The translations under genes were made by a program, and so were the position numbers. From assembly GCA_039602395.1 (NCBI GenBank), contig JBCNJP010000023.1, positions 26,085,061-26,149,060 on the forward strand: a stretch of DNA of 64,000 bases, written 5' to 3'. Of this stretch, positions 1 to 13,413 are shown one piece after another. The notes under the pieces are model-generated. The model searched no databases and had not been told where the DNA came from. It worked only from the letters and a program-made list of their open reading frames with translations. The DNA is from Deinandra increscens subsp. villosa (lineage: Eukaryota; Streptophyta; Magnoliopsida; Asterales; Asteraceae). Within the stretch, counting starts at the first letter, position 1. Every line of letters starts with the position of its first letter.

Positions 1-684
1 TCCAATTAAACCTAATCGTGTATTGTATGGTGTTAACGTAAGGTTTAATATAATAAACACTTCCTATGTTTATTTTAACATCTTATTATCTTAATAATAT
101 ACAATTATTAAGTTCATTACTTTTTAAAGGTCAAAATGACCAAAATGCCCTTTAGGCAGTTATCCTTTTCTTTTAACGATAATACGAAGATGCGCATTCC
201 TATAAGTAAACGCTCACCCTGGGATCGCCCAGTGAGGTATGCCAGTTCCCAGTTAGGATTTATGCGACACCCCCGCTTTGCCAGAAATCTCAGTGTACAG
301 GCGCTTACCCTTCCGGTTTTAACGATAATACGAAGACGCGCATTCCTAAATATCCGATTAACTTGGTATTTTTAATACTTTATCATTTATCCATTTTAAC
401 TTCACATATACTCATTATATATGTAAACATGGTACTATACCAAAATTCAAGTCACCATACCCTCCGAATTATTTATATTAAATAATCTTATTTAGAAACC
501 CTAATTTCCTGTTTTTCTCGTTTCTTAACCAAAATAAATTTTTATTCAAAACCAACTTAGGGTATTATCCATTATAACATTTTATAATATGCTTTAAAAT
601 ATCAAAGCTTAATTTAAAACCGTTTACTCAATTTGGGCAGAACAATGTTACGAAAACCCTAATTTTGATCCGTTAACAAAACCT
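1..684. repeat. AT-rich LTR-like remnant, no gene
   Basis: I see no credible coding sequence. A 31-32 bp segment beginning TTTTAACGATAATACGAAGA occurs twice (171-202 and 317-347), with GC-richer sequence between the copies. Composition and layout resemble the LTRs of plant Ty3/gypsy elements, but no LTR terminus is visible and the stretch runs off the left edge. The junction with Athila pol is at about 685, where the RNase H reading stops abruptly. Confidence 0.4.
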
Positions 685-3600
685 TTACCCCCAAATATAA
701 GACTGAAACTTATCCAAAGCATACACCACCGCAAGCAACTCTTTTTCCGTTGTGGTGTAATTCAATTGTGCCTCCGACAATGTCTTGCTGGCATAATAGA
801 TGACCACGGGCTTCTTATCCACTCTTTGACCAAGAACCGCTCCAATTGCACAATCACTTGCGTCACACATAATCTCGAATGGTCGAGTCCAATCCGGCGG
901 TTGCAAAATGGGGGCTTGGACCAAATGTTCCTTCAAAATATCAAAAGCTTGCAAACATTCATTAGTAAAGTTAAATGGAACATCTTTTAACAACAAATTA
1001 CACAATGGTTTAGTAATGACACTAAAACCTTTAATGAATCTCCGGTAGAAACCGGCATGCCCCAAGAATGACCTCACCCCTTTGACATTTTTCGGTGGTG
1101 GCAAGGAGGAAATTACTTTTATTTTTGCCCTATCCACTTCCATTCCCCGACTTGAGACCACATGTCCCAAAACAATACCCTCTTGGACCATAAAATGACT
1201 TCTCTCCCAACTTAGAACAAGATCTGTTTCGACACATCGTTTCAAGACTTTTTCCAATTCACCAAGACACGACTCAAACGTTGACCCAAATATGGAAAAA
1301 TCATCCATGAAGACCTCAAGTGATTCCCCGACCATGTCTGAAAAAATACTCATCATACATCATTGGAAAGTAGCCGGGGCATTACACAAACCAAAGGGCA
1401 TCCTCCTAAAGGCAAAAGTGCCATAGGGACAAGTGAAAGTGGTTTTGTGTTGGTCATCGGGGTGAATTTCCACTTGATTGTACCCCGAATACCCATCTAA
1501 AAAGCAATAAAATCTTTGACCTGAAAGTTTTTCAATGATTTGGTCAATAAAGGGTAAAGGGAAGTGGTCTTTTAAGGTGGCAGCATTCAATTTCCTATAA
1601 TCAATACATACCCGCCACCCAGTTACCGGCCGAGTGGCAATTTGCTCACCTTTTTCGTCTTTGATTACCTGAATGCCGGATTTCTTTGGCACTGTTTGCG
1701 TAGGGCTTATCCATGCACTACCCGAAATGGGATAAATGATCCCGGCATCCAACCATTTGATGACCTCCTTCTTCACAACCTCCCGCAAATTGGGATTCAA
1801 TCTTCTTTGGGTCTCCCTTGTTGGCTTGGCGTCCTCATCTGTAATGATTTTATGCATAACAATGGAAGGACTAATACCTTTGAGATCAGCAATTGTCCAA
1901 CCAATCGCCGCTTTGTGAGCCTTCAATACACCTAAAAGTTGTTATTCATGAGCTTCCTCCAAATTAGAGGCGATGATGACCGGGAGTGTTGCATCTTCAC
2001 CCAATAAAGCATACTTCAAATGTTTTGGTAGCTCCTTCAACTCTACCTTGGGTGGGCAAATAAGGGATGGCTTGATGTCTGAATGGACCCCTATTGGTAA
2101 GCTCACCACTTGATGCGTCCACGGCGGTCTTCCATCTTGTACAGCCATAAGTTCCAACATTCGCTCCTCTTCCTCTAATGCCTTGAAGTGTACCTGTTCA
2201 GAGCTATCACAAACACAAACTTCTACCACATCGTTGTCATAGACATGTGGTTCACATTGATCCACCAAATCTACCATAAAACACTCATCACCACTCAAAG
2301 AATTAGCAATGTTAGTAAACACATTAAGGCGCATTTTCCTATTACCAAAAGTCATATCAACCGTACCAAATCGACAATTAATAATAGCATGGGCAGTGTT
2401 TAAAAATGGCCGACCCAAAATAACATTCTGTTGGTGGTTGATGTTACCCGTTGCATAATCCAACACTAAAAAGTCAACCGGGTAATAAAATTCTTCAACT
2501 TTAACAATCACATCCCGAACAACCCCCCGGGGAAGCTTATGAGTCAAATCAGCAAGGACAACGGTGGTGTCAACACGTCTCAATGGACCAAAATCATATT
2601 GGTCATATAAGCTCCCCGGAAGAATGCTCACCCTAGCTCCAAGATCCAACAACGCCCTTGTCATTTGAAAATCCCCAACTTGTAAATTAATTAAAGGCGC
2701 CCCCGGATCTTGAAGTTTAGGGGGAAGAACCCCTTTCAAAACTACACTCACCCTTTCAGTTAAATCAACTCTTTTAGGCACTTTTTGTTGCCTTTTCTGG
2801 GTACACAATTCTTTTAAAAACTTTGCATATGCGGGAACTTGTTTGATTGCCTCTAATAGAGGTAAATTCACTTTGACTTGCTTGAAAACCTCCCACATTT
2901 CCTCACTTTGAGGACCCCTCTTTGAAATCACATTTTTCTTACTCGGGTCAAGTAAAGCCGAAGGAAAGGGAACCGGGGTGGGTTCCACATCCTTGGTTTG
3001 ATCATTTGAAATTTGTGTTTGACCCGGTTTTTCTAAATGTTTTTGAAAAGTGACAGTTTTTTTAGGTTGTATAGGTGAAATGTCCTCATCATCACTACTT
3101 TCCTTACCCGTCACATCTTCCACTACACCATCGACCAATTCAGGTGGTGGACTACTTTTGTATTCCCTCCCACTTCTCAATGCACTTACTTGATTAATTT
3201 GAACATTTCTAGTAGCATGGGAAGGATTTACCTTAGTGTCGCTGGGAAGTTGGCCTTTGTTCTTCTTCAAATCTATTACCTTGGTGGCAAGTTGACCCAT
3301 TTGAGTAGTCAAAGAATGAATGGCTTTGTCACGTACCTCATCTTTCCGAAGCCTCTCATCATCCATTTGATTCCTCTTGTGCATCTCTTGTTGCATAGTC
3401 TTGAGCACATCCATAACTTCATTGCCACCTGAATTCACCGGTACTGCTGATCCACTTGGTTCATTAGCCTGTTGAAATTGCCTTTGATATCCCTGATTGT
3501 TGCCACCCCGGAAGTTGCCTTGGTTTACATAAGGTTGACGAGGTGCCATATTGGATTGATTTGTACCTTGGAAGTTCGGGTTGGATTGATTTTCTGAATT

Positions 3601-5141
3601 TCCATACCGGAAGTTTGGATGGTTTCTTAATCCCGGGTGGTAAGTATTTGAGTTCATGTTATAATTCCGACCACTTCCCCCTTGACCTTGAATTTGGTTG
3701 ACTTCTTCAAACTGCTCGGGAAAACTTTGACATTGATTAGCCGAATGTCCCAACTCATTACAGCTTGCACACACATCATAGACTTGATTAGGGGCTTGAA
3801 CCGGTTCATCAGCTACGGCTTGGACAAGTGATCTACCAATAGCATGTCTTGTCCTCCTAGAAGATTGTGCCTTGCGCTTTGATGTCACTGCCATTTGCTC
3901 AAAATATGCCCAATCATCTTGCTCATAATTTGTACCAAAAGTGCCATTAGAAATGGACATTAAGTCTCGCGCATCTTCAGGCGTCAACCCCTCATGGAAT
4001 GCATTCAATAGATCCCACAAATCAATTCCATGGTGAGGACAATTCTTCAACATCAAATTAAATCTATCGAAAGCCTCATGAAAAAGTTCACCTTGTTGTT
4101 GTTGGAAATTTCTCAAATTTCTTCTAGCATCGCTTGTTTTCTGATTAGTGTAGAATTCATCCAAGAACCTTTGTTACATTTCTGCCCATGTATAGATCGA
4201 TGCGGATGGCAATGTGTGGAACCATCTTTTAGCTTTGTCTTCCAACGAAAACTGAAAAAGTACCAGCTTGACTGCATCGGGTGAAAAACCCTGCCCTCCA
4301 ATAGTGTTGCATATAGAATCATATGCCTCAAGGTGAAAGTAGGACTCCTCTGTTGCCAACCCATGAAACTTTGGTAAGCTTTGCAATGCATTGGTCCTCA
4401 CCTCAAACGTTCTCCCTTCTTGATTCTGAGGAACTACCACCGGTGATGGATTATGTGTAATGATGGGTCTAAAATGTGACTCAATCCCTCTATTTGCAAC
4501 ACGATTGTGTCGTCTCGGGACCGGTATTGGTGCTCCTTGTGGTGGTGGAGGACCTTGAGGAGGACCTTGAGGTTGAGCTTGTTGTGGCACCCTTTGTTGC
4601 GGTGCTTGCCATTGAACTGGAGGTGGTTGCTGCCTGGGCACCCTTTGAGCTTGATCGACCGGTTGATTTTGTTCGAAGGCAAATTCTTCTTGAGCAACCC
4701 CTTGATTTACATCACCCCCTACTTCATACGCTTCATACCGTCCTTCATAATCACCATATCCTCCATATTGTCCCTCCTCAAACGGAATACGAGTATGTTG
4801 TTGGAATCTCACTTGACCTTGTTGGTGAGGGCCTGGGTTAGTAAATATTGATGATTGCCCATAAGATGGGTAAAATTGACCAAACGATGAAATGCCCGAA
4901 TAAGTTGCAAAACTAGATGGAGTAGACTCAGGCAAGCTTGTTGAAGTAGTGCTAGATGATGTGAGACAGTGAACGAGGAAGCATTTGAAGTAGGTGGAAG
5001 ATTGGTTGGTGGTATTTGTGAATCGGAAGGTGAAACGGATGTGTTCACTGGTTGCTTTTCAGAATCACGTTGTGCATCCATGACTTTGCTTTGTGTACTC
5101 AGTGATCCAACAACTTTGTTTTCCCGATGTAGAATTCGGTT
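685..5141 (-). pseudogene. Athila gag-protease-RT polyprotein, broken
   Basis: The polyprotein reads leftward in one frame from about 4935. Order: proline/glutamine-rich gag N-terminus (4935-4500), gag core (4500-3900), zinc knuckle CASCNELGHSANQC near 3770, aspartic protease around LLDLGARVSILP near 2640, RT with FMDDFSIFG near 1310, then the start of RNase H, which ends abruptly at 685. Frame breaks: a 1-base shift near 4965, TAA at 4174-4176, TAA at 1942-1944 and TGA at 1360-1362. All three stops lie in the polyprotein frame and fit C-to-T changes in CAA or CGA codons. Removing the Tekay insertion and one target copy rejoins this gag to its first 25 codons at 16030-16106. The lineage is confident and the gene is non-functional. 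Confidence 0.88.
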
Positions 5142-7741
5142 TGTCACACCCCCAGATAACCACTAACGGAGTTTATACCGTTTAAGGGGTGCGAGCAAAC
5201 CAGGACCACAACCATTAGTTACAAATACTAAACGAATCAGAGTAAAGTCCAAATGTTCATAATAAAAACAGTTTAAAAGTACGCAGCGGAATAAAAACAT
5301 AAGTATCTTAGCACTAACCACGTGCTTTAATTACAGAACATAAATAGTTGTTTAATTCCCAAATTAAGTTTCAAATAAAGTTAAGTAACTTCAAGCGCCA
5401 TGCCAACCTCCAGTGGATACTCCTCAACGATCTGCAAATGTGAAAACCACACAAGTGTCAACCTAACGGTTGGTGAGTTCACGGTGGGAATGTCATGCAT
5501 TGGCCCGGTCTCATAAGCGTATATATCAACATATAAGAAGTATTAGTTTTGCAAACATTTCCAAGTGTTGAATTATCGAATATGCACTAGTTGAGTAAAA
5601 GTTAAAGTGGTCAACCGATATCGCGGGTAGCTAATCCGGTTTCCATGCACTAAGGAAGTTCGTACCAAAGCTGACGTAACAGAGTTCGGCATTTGCCGAT
5701 GGTTTGTGCCTCCAGTTGTGTTCCTCATGGGACCCACAACTAAAATAGGCTGATATTATACTCCGTTCGGCCTCCAACCGGTTGGCTACACATTTGTGCA
5801 CCGTGGAGCAGGGTTGTCAACCCTCAGTAGATCTACCCAACATCCCCTCGCTTCACAAATTAATGGTACTAAATTGTTGAGGACTTTTAAGTTTCAAGGC
5901 ATCCTTAGAAATCATGTGATATCCTTTGGTTTAGACTTTAACCTACACTAGTCATATTAAAAACGTTTATCCTGGATTTCATTTGAAATCCTAAAAAGAG
6001 TTTAAGTGACAAAATGGTTGTTCCGGATTTCCTTTGAAATCCCAAGTGTTATCGAATAGTTGGTTGCGGATTTCCTTTGAAACCCTAAGGATGGACAGTT
6101 GCAAGTGCTCCCCATAAAACACTTCAACTTCCATAATAGATATCCCATTTGGCGATACCTCAAAATGTCAGCGTTGTTTTCCGTTTAGTAATTTCGTTGT
6201 GACCCGAACGGGCTCACAATTAAAGGGTTTGTGAAACTCACCTTAGGTTGCTCGGCTACACTTGCTAATTAATCCAAGTATTGCTTAACGAAGACCTATG
6301 AACACGTTCAGGTCTTAAGTATTAGTTTTGTGTCTAATCTTTAACTTAACGTCACTATGGCCCATAACATAGCACGTTGGAACTACGACTCGACATACCG
6401 ACACACGACACCGATGGTTGATCATAAACAAGGGTTCACATAAATCAAACATGTTTCATCATAGCATAATCATGTAAGTTATGGCATAACATTCAAGTAA
6501 GTTGCACAAGTTTGGGTTTAGGTCTGGTCACAGTTTCGCTAGTATAAATTCGCTAGGCAGTTTCGCTGTGTGCACGGGCAGCACTTTCGCTAGGCAATAC
6601 CCGATGACACAGTTTCCCTAGGCTAGTTTCGCTCGAAACTGTTGGCACAGTTTCACTAGCCTAGTTTCGCCCGAAACTGGTTTGAACTTTCGTTCAGGGA
6701 ATTTCGCTCGGTAGTTTTGTTCAGACAGGTCTGGTTGGTTTACCCGGCGACACTACAGTTTCGCTACATAGTGTCGCTGGATGAAGATATACATAATTTC
6801 GCTACATAATTTCGCCCAGAGAACACGCAGTGTCGCTGGTCACGAAAAACTCACAAATCAGCCTAAAAATCAACCTAACAGCTTCCATACTTCATGTGAT
6901 TCAATATTTAGCATGTATGATCATTTACCAACATAAAACAGTAAGCTTTAACACCTTAAACATGGGTTTTCATCATCAAATCACCAAAAACACATTTTAA
7001 ACCTAAAATGACTAAAATGGCATAAAGCTTCATTATGGATGGATTTCAAACGTAAAGTTACAGACTTTATGGTAGATCTAGCATCCCTAAACAATATCTC
7101 AGAAGCATACACGATTTCATAAAGGTTTGGTCATGCTTTAAAGTAAAACACATAGAAAACACATAGAAAACACATAGAAATGGTTCATGGGACTCACGGT
7201 TGATTCTAGGATCGATGGATGATCTTCACAACTCAGAGATGGTGGCTGATTCTTGGTGGTTCTTGGCTGGAATCAGCTGGTCCAGAAGTTTCAGGAGAGT
7301 GTGTGTGTTTTTGGAGAAAAGGTGCAAGAAATGGGGCTTCTAGGGTTTTATGTCCTTATATAACAGGGGCTAGTTTCGCTGGCAGTTTCGCTGGCCAAGC
7401 GAAACTGGCTCTGTAAGTCCATGGTTTAGCTACCGGGCGACACTATAGTTTCGCCCGTAGTTTCGCTGGAAACCAAAACTGACCAGTTTACATTTTTAAG
7501 CAAGATAAGCACGGTTCATGAATTGTCATGCTATTCATAATACTAAATCATGTATTTAAATCACATTGCACATAATAACTATAAATAAATGAACACATAA
7601 CACATATGGGCGGGTTCGGTGATCAACCAAAGGTCGTGGACGTATTCGGCCTAGTTAAGCATTAGTTACTAAGTTGACACTTATAACGTAACTAACGGAA
7701 TTGTCTAACGGAAGTTAACCTTGAAATTATCGGATGTCACA
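5142..7741 (-). repeat. Tekay 3' LTR (left copy)
   Basis: A 2600-bp direct repeat of 13429-16029. A TTATATAA box at 7356-7363 is preceded, on the transcribed minus strand, by several AGCGAAAC motifs (7370-7475). A second, larger set of TTTCGCT-type motifs lies at 6533-6838. A splice-donor-like AAG|GTGAGT reads on the minus strand at 6241/6240. The short ORFs in this region are chance readings. Confidence 0.95.
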
Positions 7742-7754
7742 TCATCCCCTTGTA
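7742..7754 (-). other. Tekay polypurine tract
   Basis: On the minus strand this reads TACAAGGGGATGA and abuts the first base of the 3' LTR, the expected position for the primer of plus-strand DNA synthesis. Confidence 0.6.
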
Positions 7755-7883
7755 AATGGAATTTTCGTCCCGAAAATTATTCTTGGGTTATAGCGTTCGC
7801 GGCCGCAGCTCGCTGGGGAAAGAAAGCAAAAGTTTTAGGGTCGCCACATCCTCCTCCTGTTAAAGGAATTTTGGTCCCCAAAA

Positions 7884-10800
7884 TTAAATCATACCTTGAG
7901 TTTCTGTGGACGTTTGCTCGAACAAGTGAGGATACTTTTTCTTCATTTGATCCTCCCGTTCCCAAGTATATTCAGGTCCACGCTTTGAGTTCCATCGCAC
8001 CTTGACGATCGGAATCTTGCTACGTTTGAGGGCTTTCTCCTCGCGTCCCATGATTTCTACTGGTTGCTCGATAAATCTCAAATGTTCGTCAATTTCCAAT
8101 TCCTCCAAAGGAATTATTTCAGTGTCTTCAGCCAGACATTTCTTTAGATTCGAAACGTGAAACACGTTGTGAACTCCATCGAGTTCGGCAGGGAGTCGTA
8201 AACGGTAGGCCACCGGGCCTACTTCCCCAATGATTTCAAATGGACCAATATAGCGAGGATTCAACTTTCCACGCTTTCCGAAGCGTATCACTCCTTTCCA
8301 GGGAGATACCTTCAATAGTACCTTGTCGCCTACTTCGAACTTCAAAGGTTTACGGCGTTTGTCGGCATAGCTCTTTTGTCTGTCACGTGCTGCAGCTATC
8401 CGCTTTCTGATTTGAATGATCCGTTCAGTTGTATCATGAATGATTTCCTGTCCGGTGAGTCCCTTCTCACCCGTTTCAGCCCAACACACGGGCGATCTGC
8501 ATTTTCTGCCATAAAGAGCTTCAAAAGGTGCTGCACCGATGCTCGTATGATAACTGTTGTTGTAGGAGAACTCCACCAACGGAAGGTGAGCCTCCCAGTC
8601 TTTACCGAAGTCGAGAACGCAAGCTCGGAGCATGTCTTCTAAAGTCTGAATAGTTCGTTCCGTCTGACCATCGGTCTGCGGGTGATAAGCTGTACTCATA
8701 TCCATTCTGGTTCCCAATGCTTCTTGCATAGATTGCCATAGCCGGGAAGTAAATCGAGGATCTCTTTCGGAGATAATAGTCTTAGGCACTCCATGACGTG
8801 CCACAATTCGGTCAATATACAGCTTCGTTAACTTATCCATGTTATCATTTTCCCTCATTGGAATAAAGTGTGCAGATTTGGTTAATCGATCAATGATAAC
8901 CCAAATCGCATCCGGTCGATTCGATCGATGAGGTAATCCCGTTACGAAATCCATGGAGATATCCTCCCATTTCCATTCTGGGATCTTTGGTTGTTGCAAT
9001 AATCCTGAAGGCTTTTGGTACTCGATCTTAACTCTTGAGCACGTTAAACACTTAGCCACATATCGCGCAATGTCGGCTTTCATATTTGGCCACCAATACA
9101 AGCTCTTCAAATCTTGGTACATTTTGTCCGATCCAGGGTGCACCGAATATCTTGACTTGTGAGCCTCGTCCATCACGAGCTCACGAAGATTTCCAAGTAA
9201 AGGAACCCAAATTCTGTCATTGTAGTATCTAAGCCCGTCGGACTTAACTTCGGAGTTTCCATCTACACCACGCAGTGCTTCAGTTGCGAAGTTTTCTTCC
9301 TTCAAAGCTTCTTGTTGGGCATCGCGGATCCGATCTGGCAGTCCCATGTGAATAGTAAGTTGCAGCGCTCGTACTCGTCGAGGCTTTTCATATTCTTTTC
9401 GACTTAAGGCATCAGCCACGACATTGGCTTTTCCCGGGTGATACTTAATCGCTAAGTCATAATCATTGAGTAGCTCGACCCACCGTCGTTGTCGCATATT
9501 GAGGTCCTTCTGTTCAAAGATATGTTGTAAGCTTTTGTGGTCGGTAAATATTGTGCACTTTGTTCCGTAGAGGTAATGTCTCCAAATCTTGAGTGCAAAT
9601 ACAACGGCTCCCAATTCCAAATCATGCGTTGTATAATTCTTCTCAGTATCCTTCAGTTGCCTGGACCCGTAGGCAATCACTTTGTCTCGTTGCATCAACA
9701 CGCAACCGAGTCCTTGAATGGATGCATCACAGTAAACTACAAAGTCGTCAACCCCATCGGGTAACGCGAGAATCGGAGCTGAACATAACATGTCCTTAAG
9801 AGTTTGAAACGCGCGTTCTTCTTTTTCACCCCATCTGTATTGCACTCCTTTGTGCGTCAAAGCCGTCAAGGGTTGAGCCAATTGCGAGAAACCCTTGATG
9901 AATCTTCGGTAATATCCGGCAAGTCCCAAAAATTGTCGGATTTTGGTCGGCGCTCTTGGGGTAGACCAATTCTTATAGCTTCCACTTTAGCTGGGTCGAC
10001 ATGAATTCCATTCTGATCAACAATGTGTCCAAGAAACTGGACTTCGCGAATCCAAAAATCGCATTTCGAAAACTTGGCGTAAAGCTGTTCCTTGCGGAGT
10101 AATTCCAAGATAAGTCGTAGGTGTCTCTCGTGTTCTTCCTTTGTCTTGGAGTAGATTAAGATATCGTCGATGAAAACTATCACAAACTGATCGAGGTACG
10201 GCTTGCACACTCGATTCATCAGATCCATAAATACGGCCGGTGCATTGGTTAGCCCAAACGGCATAACCAGGAATTCGTAGTGACCATACCGAGTTCTGAA
10301 AGCAGTCTTGGGGACATCCTCATCACGAACGCGAAGTTGGTGATATCCAGACCGTAGATCAATCTTTGAGAAGTAGCTCGAACCTTGCAGTTGGTCGAAG
10401 AGATCGTCGATTCGAGGAAGTGGATACCGATTCTTGATCGTAACCTTGTTAAGCTCTCGGTAGTCAATACACATTCGGAACGTTCCATCTTTCTTCTTAA
10501 CAAACAATACCGGTGCTCCCCGTGGAGACGAACTTGGACGTATAAATCCTTTGTCGAGTAGCTCTTGAAGTTGTGCGTAGAGTTCGTTGAGTTCGCTTAC
10601 CGCCAAACGGTAAGGTGCGCGTGCGATCGGAGCGGCTCTAGGAGCTAAATCGATTCCGAACTCGACTTGTCGAAATGGAGGCAAACCAGGTAGATCATCA
10701 GGAAATACATCTTGGAAGTCGCGGACTATCGGGTAGTCGTCGATTCTACGCTCGGAAGTGTCGTGTCGGTGACGTTTACAAGAATCACGAAGTGACCTTT

Positions 10801-12638
10801 ACGAAGGCACTTTTGGGCTTTGAGAAACGAAATAATACCGGTGACTGTTCCACCTTTCTCGCCTTAAACTGTTAACACTTCACCGTCCCTGAGTGGAATA
10901 CGAACCACTTTTTCTTGGCAGAAAATTTTGGCTCGGTTTTCAGATAACCAATCCATTCCTACTATGACATCAAAACTAGCAATCGGGAAAGGCATAAGAT
11001 CGATTCCTAACGTATGGCCAGCTAGTTCTAACTTACAGTCCTTAACTATCTGAGTCGTATCATGAAGTTTACCATTTGCTAGCTCTACCACATACTTAGC
11101 ATCTAAGGCAATTGGTTTAGCATTAATCAACTTAGCAAATTTAGTGGAAATAAAACTTCTTTCGGCACCAGAATCAAACAATACAGTAGCGAAGAAACCA
11201 TTTAAGATGAATTTACCGTTAATCACATTGGCATCGTTGCGAGCTTCTCCTTGACCCATGACGAAAGCTCTTCCTCTGCCATTTCCACCATTTCCGTTTC
11301 CACCATTGCCATTCCCACCGTTACCATTTCCGTTGCCCTGGTTTCCAACGTTGCCATTGTTACCATTCCCTTGTCTGCGCAATTGCGGGCAATCTCTTTT
11401 TATGTTGCCTTGAGCGCCACATTCAAAACAGCCACGGGCTCCACCATTGTTGTTGTTCTGATTGTTTCCTTGCCCGTTGCGGTTGTTTCCGTTTCCCCTG
11501 TTGTTGTTATTTCCTCCTTGATTCTGACCGTTGTTGTTCAACTTTTGCAAGTTGGTCCAGCAGTTGTTGGCTTCATGCCCCAGTTTACCACACCTTCCAC
11601 ATTCCAGGCCCTTGCTACACATACCATTGTGGTGTTTCCCGCACTTGTTACAATACGGGGCTTTACCCTTGTAGTTTCCATTCCCACCTTGGCGATTGTT
11701 ACCCCCACTGTTGCTACCATTGTTGAAATTGGACCTTGTGTTGTCAGATCGCTTGTTCTGATATTGGGAGTTAGAGGATCTCCCAGATTGATTCCCGACA
11801 GTTTGATTGTTCACAGAAGTTGCTGGAGCTTCTTCTTCAGCCTTACGCTTGCCACTTAAGGCAGTCTTCACAGTGGTCTTTGCGGGTAGAGTACCCCTCT
11901 CAATCTCCTGATCAGTTAACTTATGAGCCAGACGGATGGCTTGTTGCACGGTTGTTGGTTGCTGGCTGTCACCAAGCTCTTGATTTGGGGTGCGAGACCC
12001 TCCAGATAACGCTCAATGCGCTTAAATTCAGCATCAACCATTGACGGACATAGCACCGCGTACTCGTGGTAACGCGCAGTGTACTCCTCCACTTCAGACC
12101 CAGACATCTTGGAGTTCAGAAATTCTCCCTCCAGATTCTTGACTTGATCCCGAGGGCAGTACTCCTCCATGATCAGCTCCTTAAACGCTTCCCAATCCAT
12201 GTTGTTAGCCGCATTTACCCCGATCATCTGAATTTCAGCGTTCCACCAGGAGAGAGCAGCTCCCTCGAAAGTACCAGTCGCAAATTTCACTTTGTTCTCA
12301 GCAGGGCAGTTGCACATAGAGAAGACCTTCTCAGACTTCTCGATCCACCTGAGGAGTCCCACCGCTCCTTCCTCGCCGGAAAATGTCATTGGCTTACAAT
12401 CCATGAAGGACTTAAACGTGCAGTGATGGTGGTTTCCTGATGCAATAATAGTTCGGGTTTTCAGTTTAAACAGGTCAAAATACAATTGCTTTGTGCCTTA
12501 ACCGGCATAATAATTACCCTGAGCGGCGTACGCAGCTTGGACGGCTGCCACAGCGGCTTGCACGTGCTCGTTAATCATAGCTTGTAGTTGTGCAGGTGTC
12601 ATGTTAATGTTGCTCCTTCCGTGTCCTCTTCCAGACAT
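7884..12638 (-). pseudogene. Tekay gag-pol polyprotein with frame breaks
   Basis: The ATG at 12638-12636 opens an N-terminus starting MSGRGHGR. A TAA at 12498-12500 interrupts it after 46 codons. Gag core follows to about 11960, then three zinc knuckles (the third has Asn in place of His) and a Gly/Asn-rich spacer. Next come protease (LFDSGAERSFIS), RT (FIDDILIYSK near 10170), RNase H, integrase and a chromodomain-like end (TWEREDQMKKKYPHLF). The last 681 codons (9929-7884) are open. Breaks: TAA at 12498 and 10864, and apparent 1-base losses near 11961, 10758 and 9973. The middle residue of the integrase catalytic triad reads Glu in ISERDPRF where Asp is usual. The element therefore cannot encode its own enzymes in one piece, despite its young LTRs. 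Confidence 0.92.
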
Positions 12639-13017
12639 CTTGCTGGACAGTTAAAGTTGCTATACTTTATACATATCCCATAATATGTATATCAACAGTT
12701 CCCCGTTATCCCACTATTAGTTCAGAAAAATTTTCGTGCAAAATCGAGGCGTCGTCGGAGAACGTCGTAAGTCGTAAGTAGCTATCGTCGAAAGTCGGCT
12801 TTCCCCATAAAAGTCACCGTCGGCGTAGTCATCGTAGTAGAAATCAGGACGTAGCGTGCAGCATCGTTTCGTTGTCGCTTTCCCCTGGAATAGTGCGCGT
12901 ATTAGCGTTCGCGTTTCGTATTCGTGTGTGAAAATTTTCCTAAGGTTTTTTTTCCGTTAGGCTACTTAGACACGGTCTATATATATATCTACGTATATAT
13001 AGAGTCGAGTTATCCTA

Positions 13018-13228
13018 CATCCAGCAAAAACGCTACATCCATTGCGGATTGATCTGGGGCGTCCATCAAGATCATCCAACAGCCAAGATCTATGGTGTTT
13101 CCGCCTATGGCGTTTTCGGTGGGGAAAAAAAAACACCATAGGCGGAAACACCATAGATCATGGCTGTTGGATGATCTTGATGGACGCCCCAGATTAATCC
13201 GCAATGGATGTAGCGTTTTTGCTGGATG
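13018..13228. repeat. 211-bp fold-back (MITE-like) element in the Tekay leader
   Basis: Two arms of about 97 bp are near-perfect reverse complements (two mismatches seen), joined by a short loop around 13115-13130. The outer ends read CATCCAGCAAAAACGC and its complement, flanked by TA on both sides (13016-13017 and 13229-13230). This fits a TA-targeting MITE. It lies between the Tekay primer-binding site and gag, so the element's genomic RNA would carry a long hairpin. It encodes nothing. Confidence 0.8.
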
Positions 13229-13413
13229 TATTTTACCCTAAACCCGTATATATATACATACGTACGAAGTATTTACTTACACAGCAGAGCGAGTATCCCA
13301 GGTTGGCACGAAATTTTGGTTTTGGGAATTTGTTTGTTCGTTTGTAACTAAGGTTTCAAGTTGCAGTTTCCAAATCGTTTTTCAAAAGTGATTCCAGTTC
13401 TCTGCAACTTATG

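Noticed and set aside
4476..4851. Plus-strand ORFs of 114-121 codons over Athila gag
   Set aside because: They are antisense readings of the Pro/Gln-rich gag region, with hydrophobic composition caused by the reverse codons.
7219..7416. A 65-codon ORF found identically in both Tekay LTRs (7219 and 15506)
   Set aside because: It is antisense to the element, spans the TATA box and is conserved only because the LTRs are copies.
11251..11859. A 202-codon plus-strand ORF rich in Val, Ile, Thr and Ser
   Set aside because: It is the reverse of the Gly/Asn-rich, zinc-knuckle part of Tekay gag and has no features of its own.
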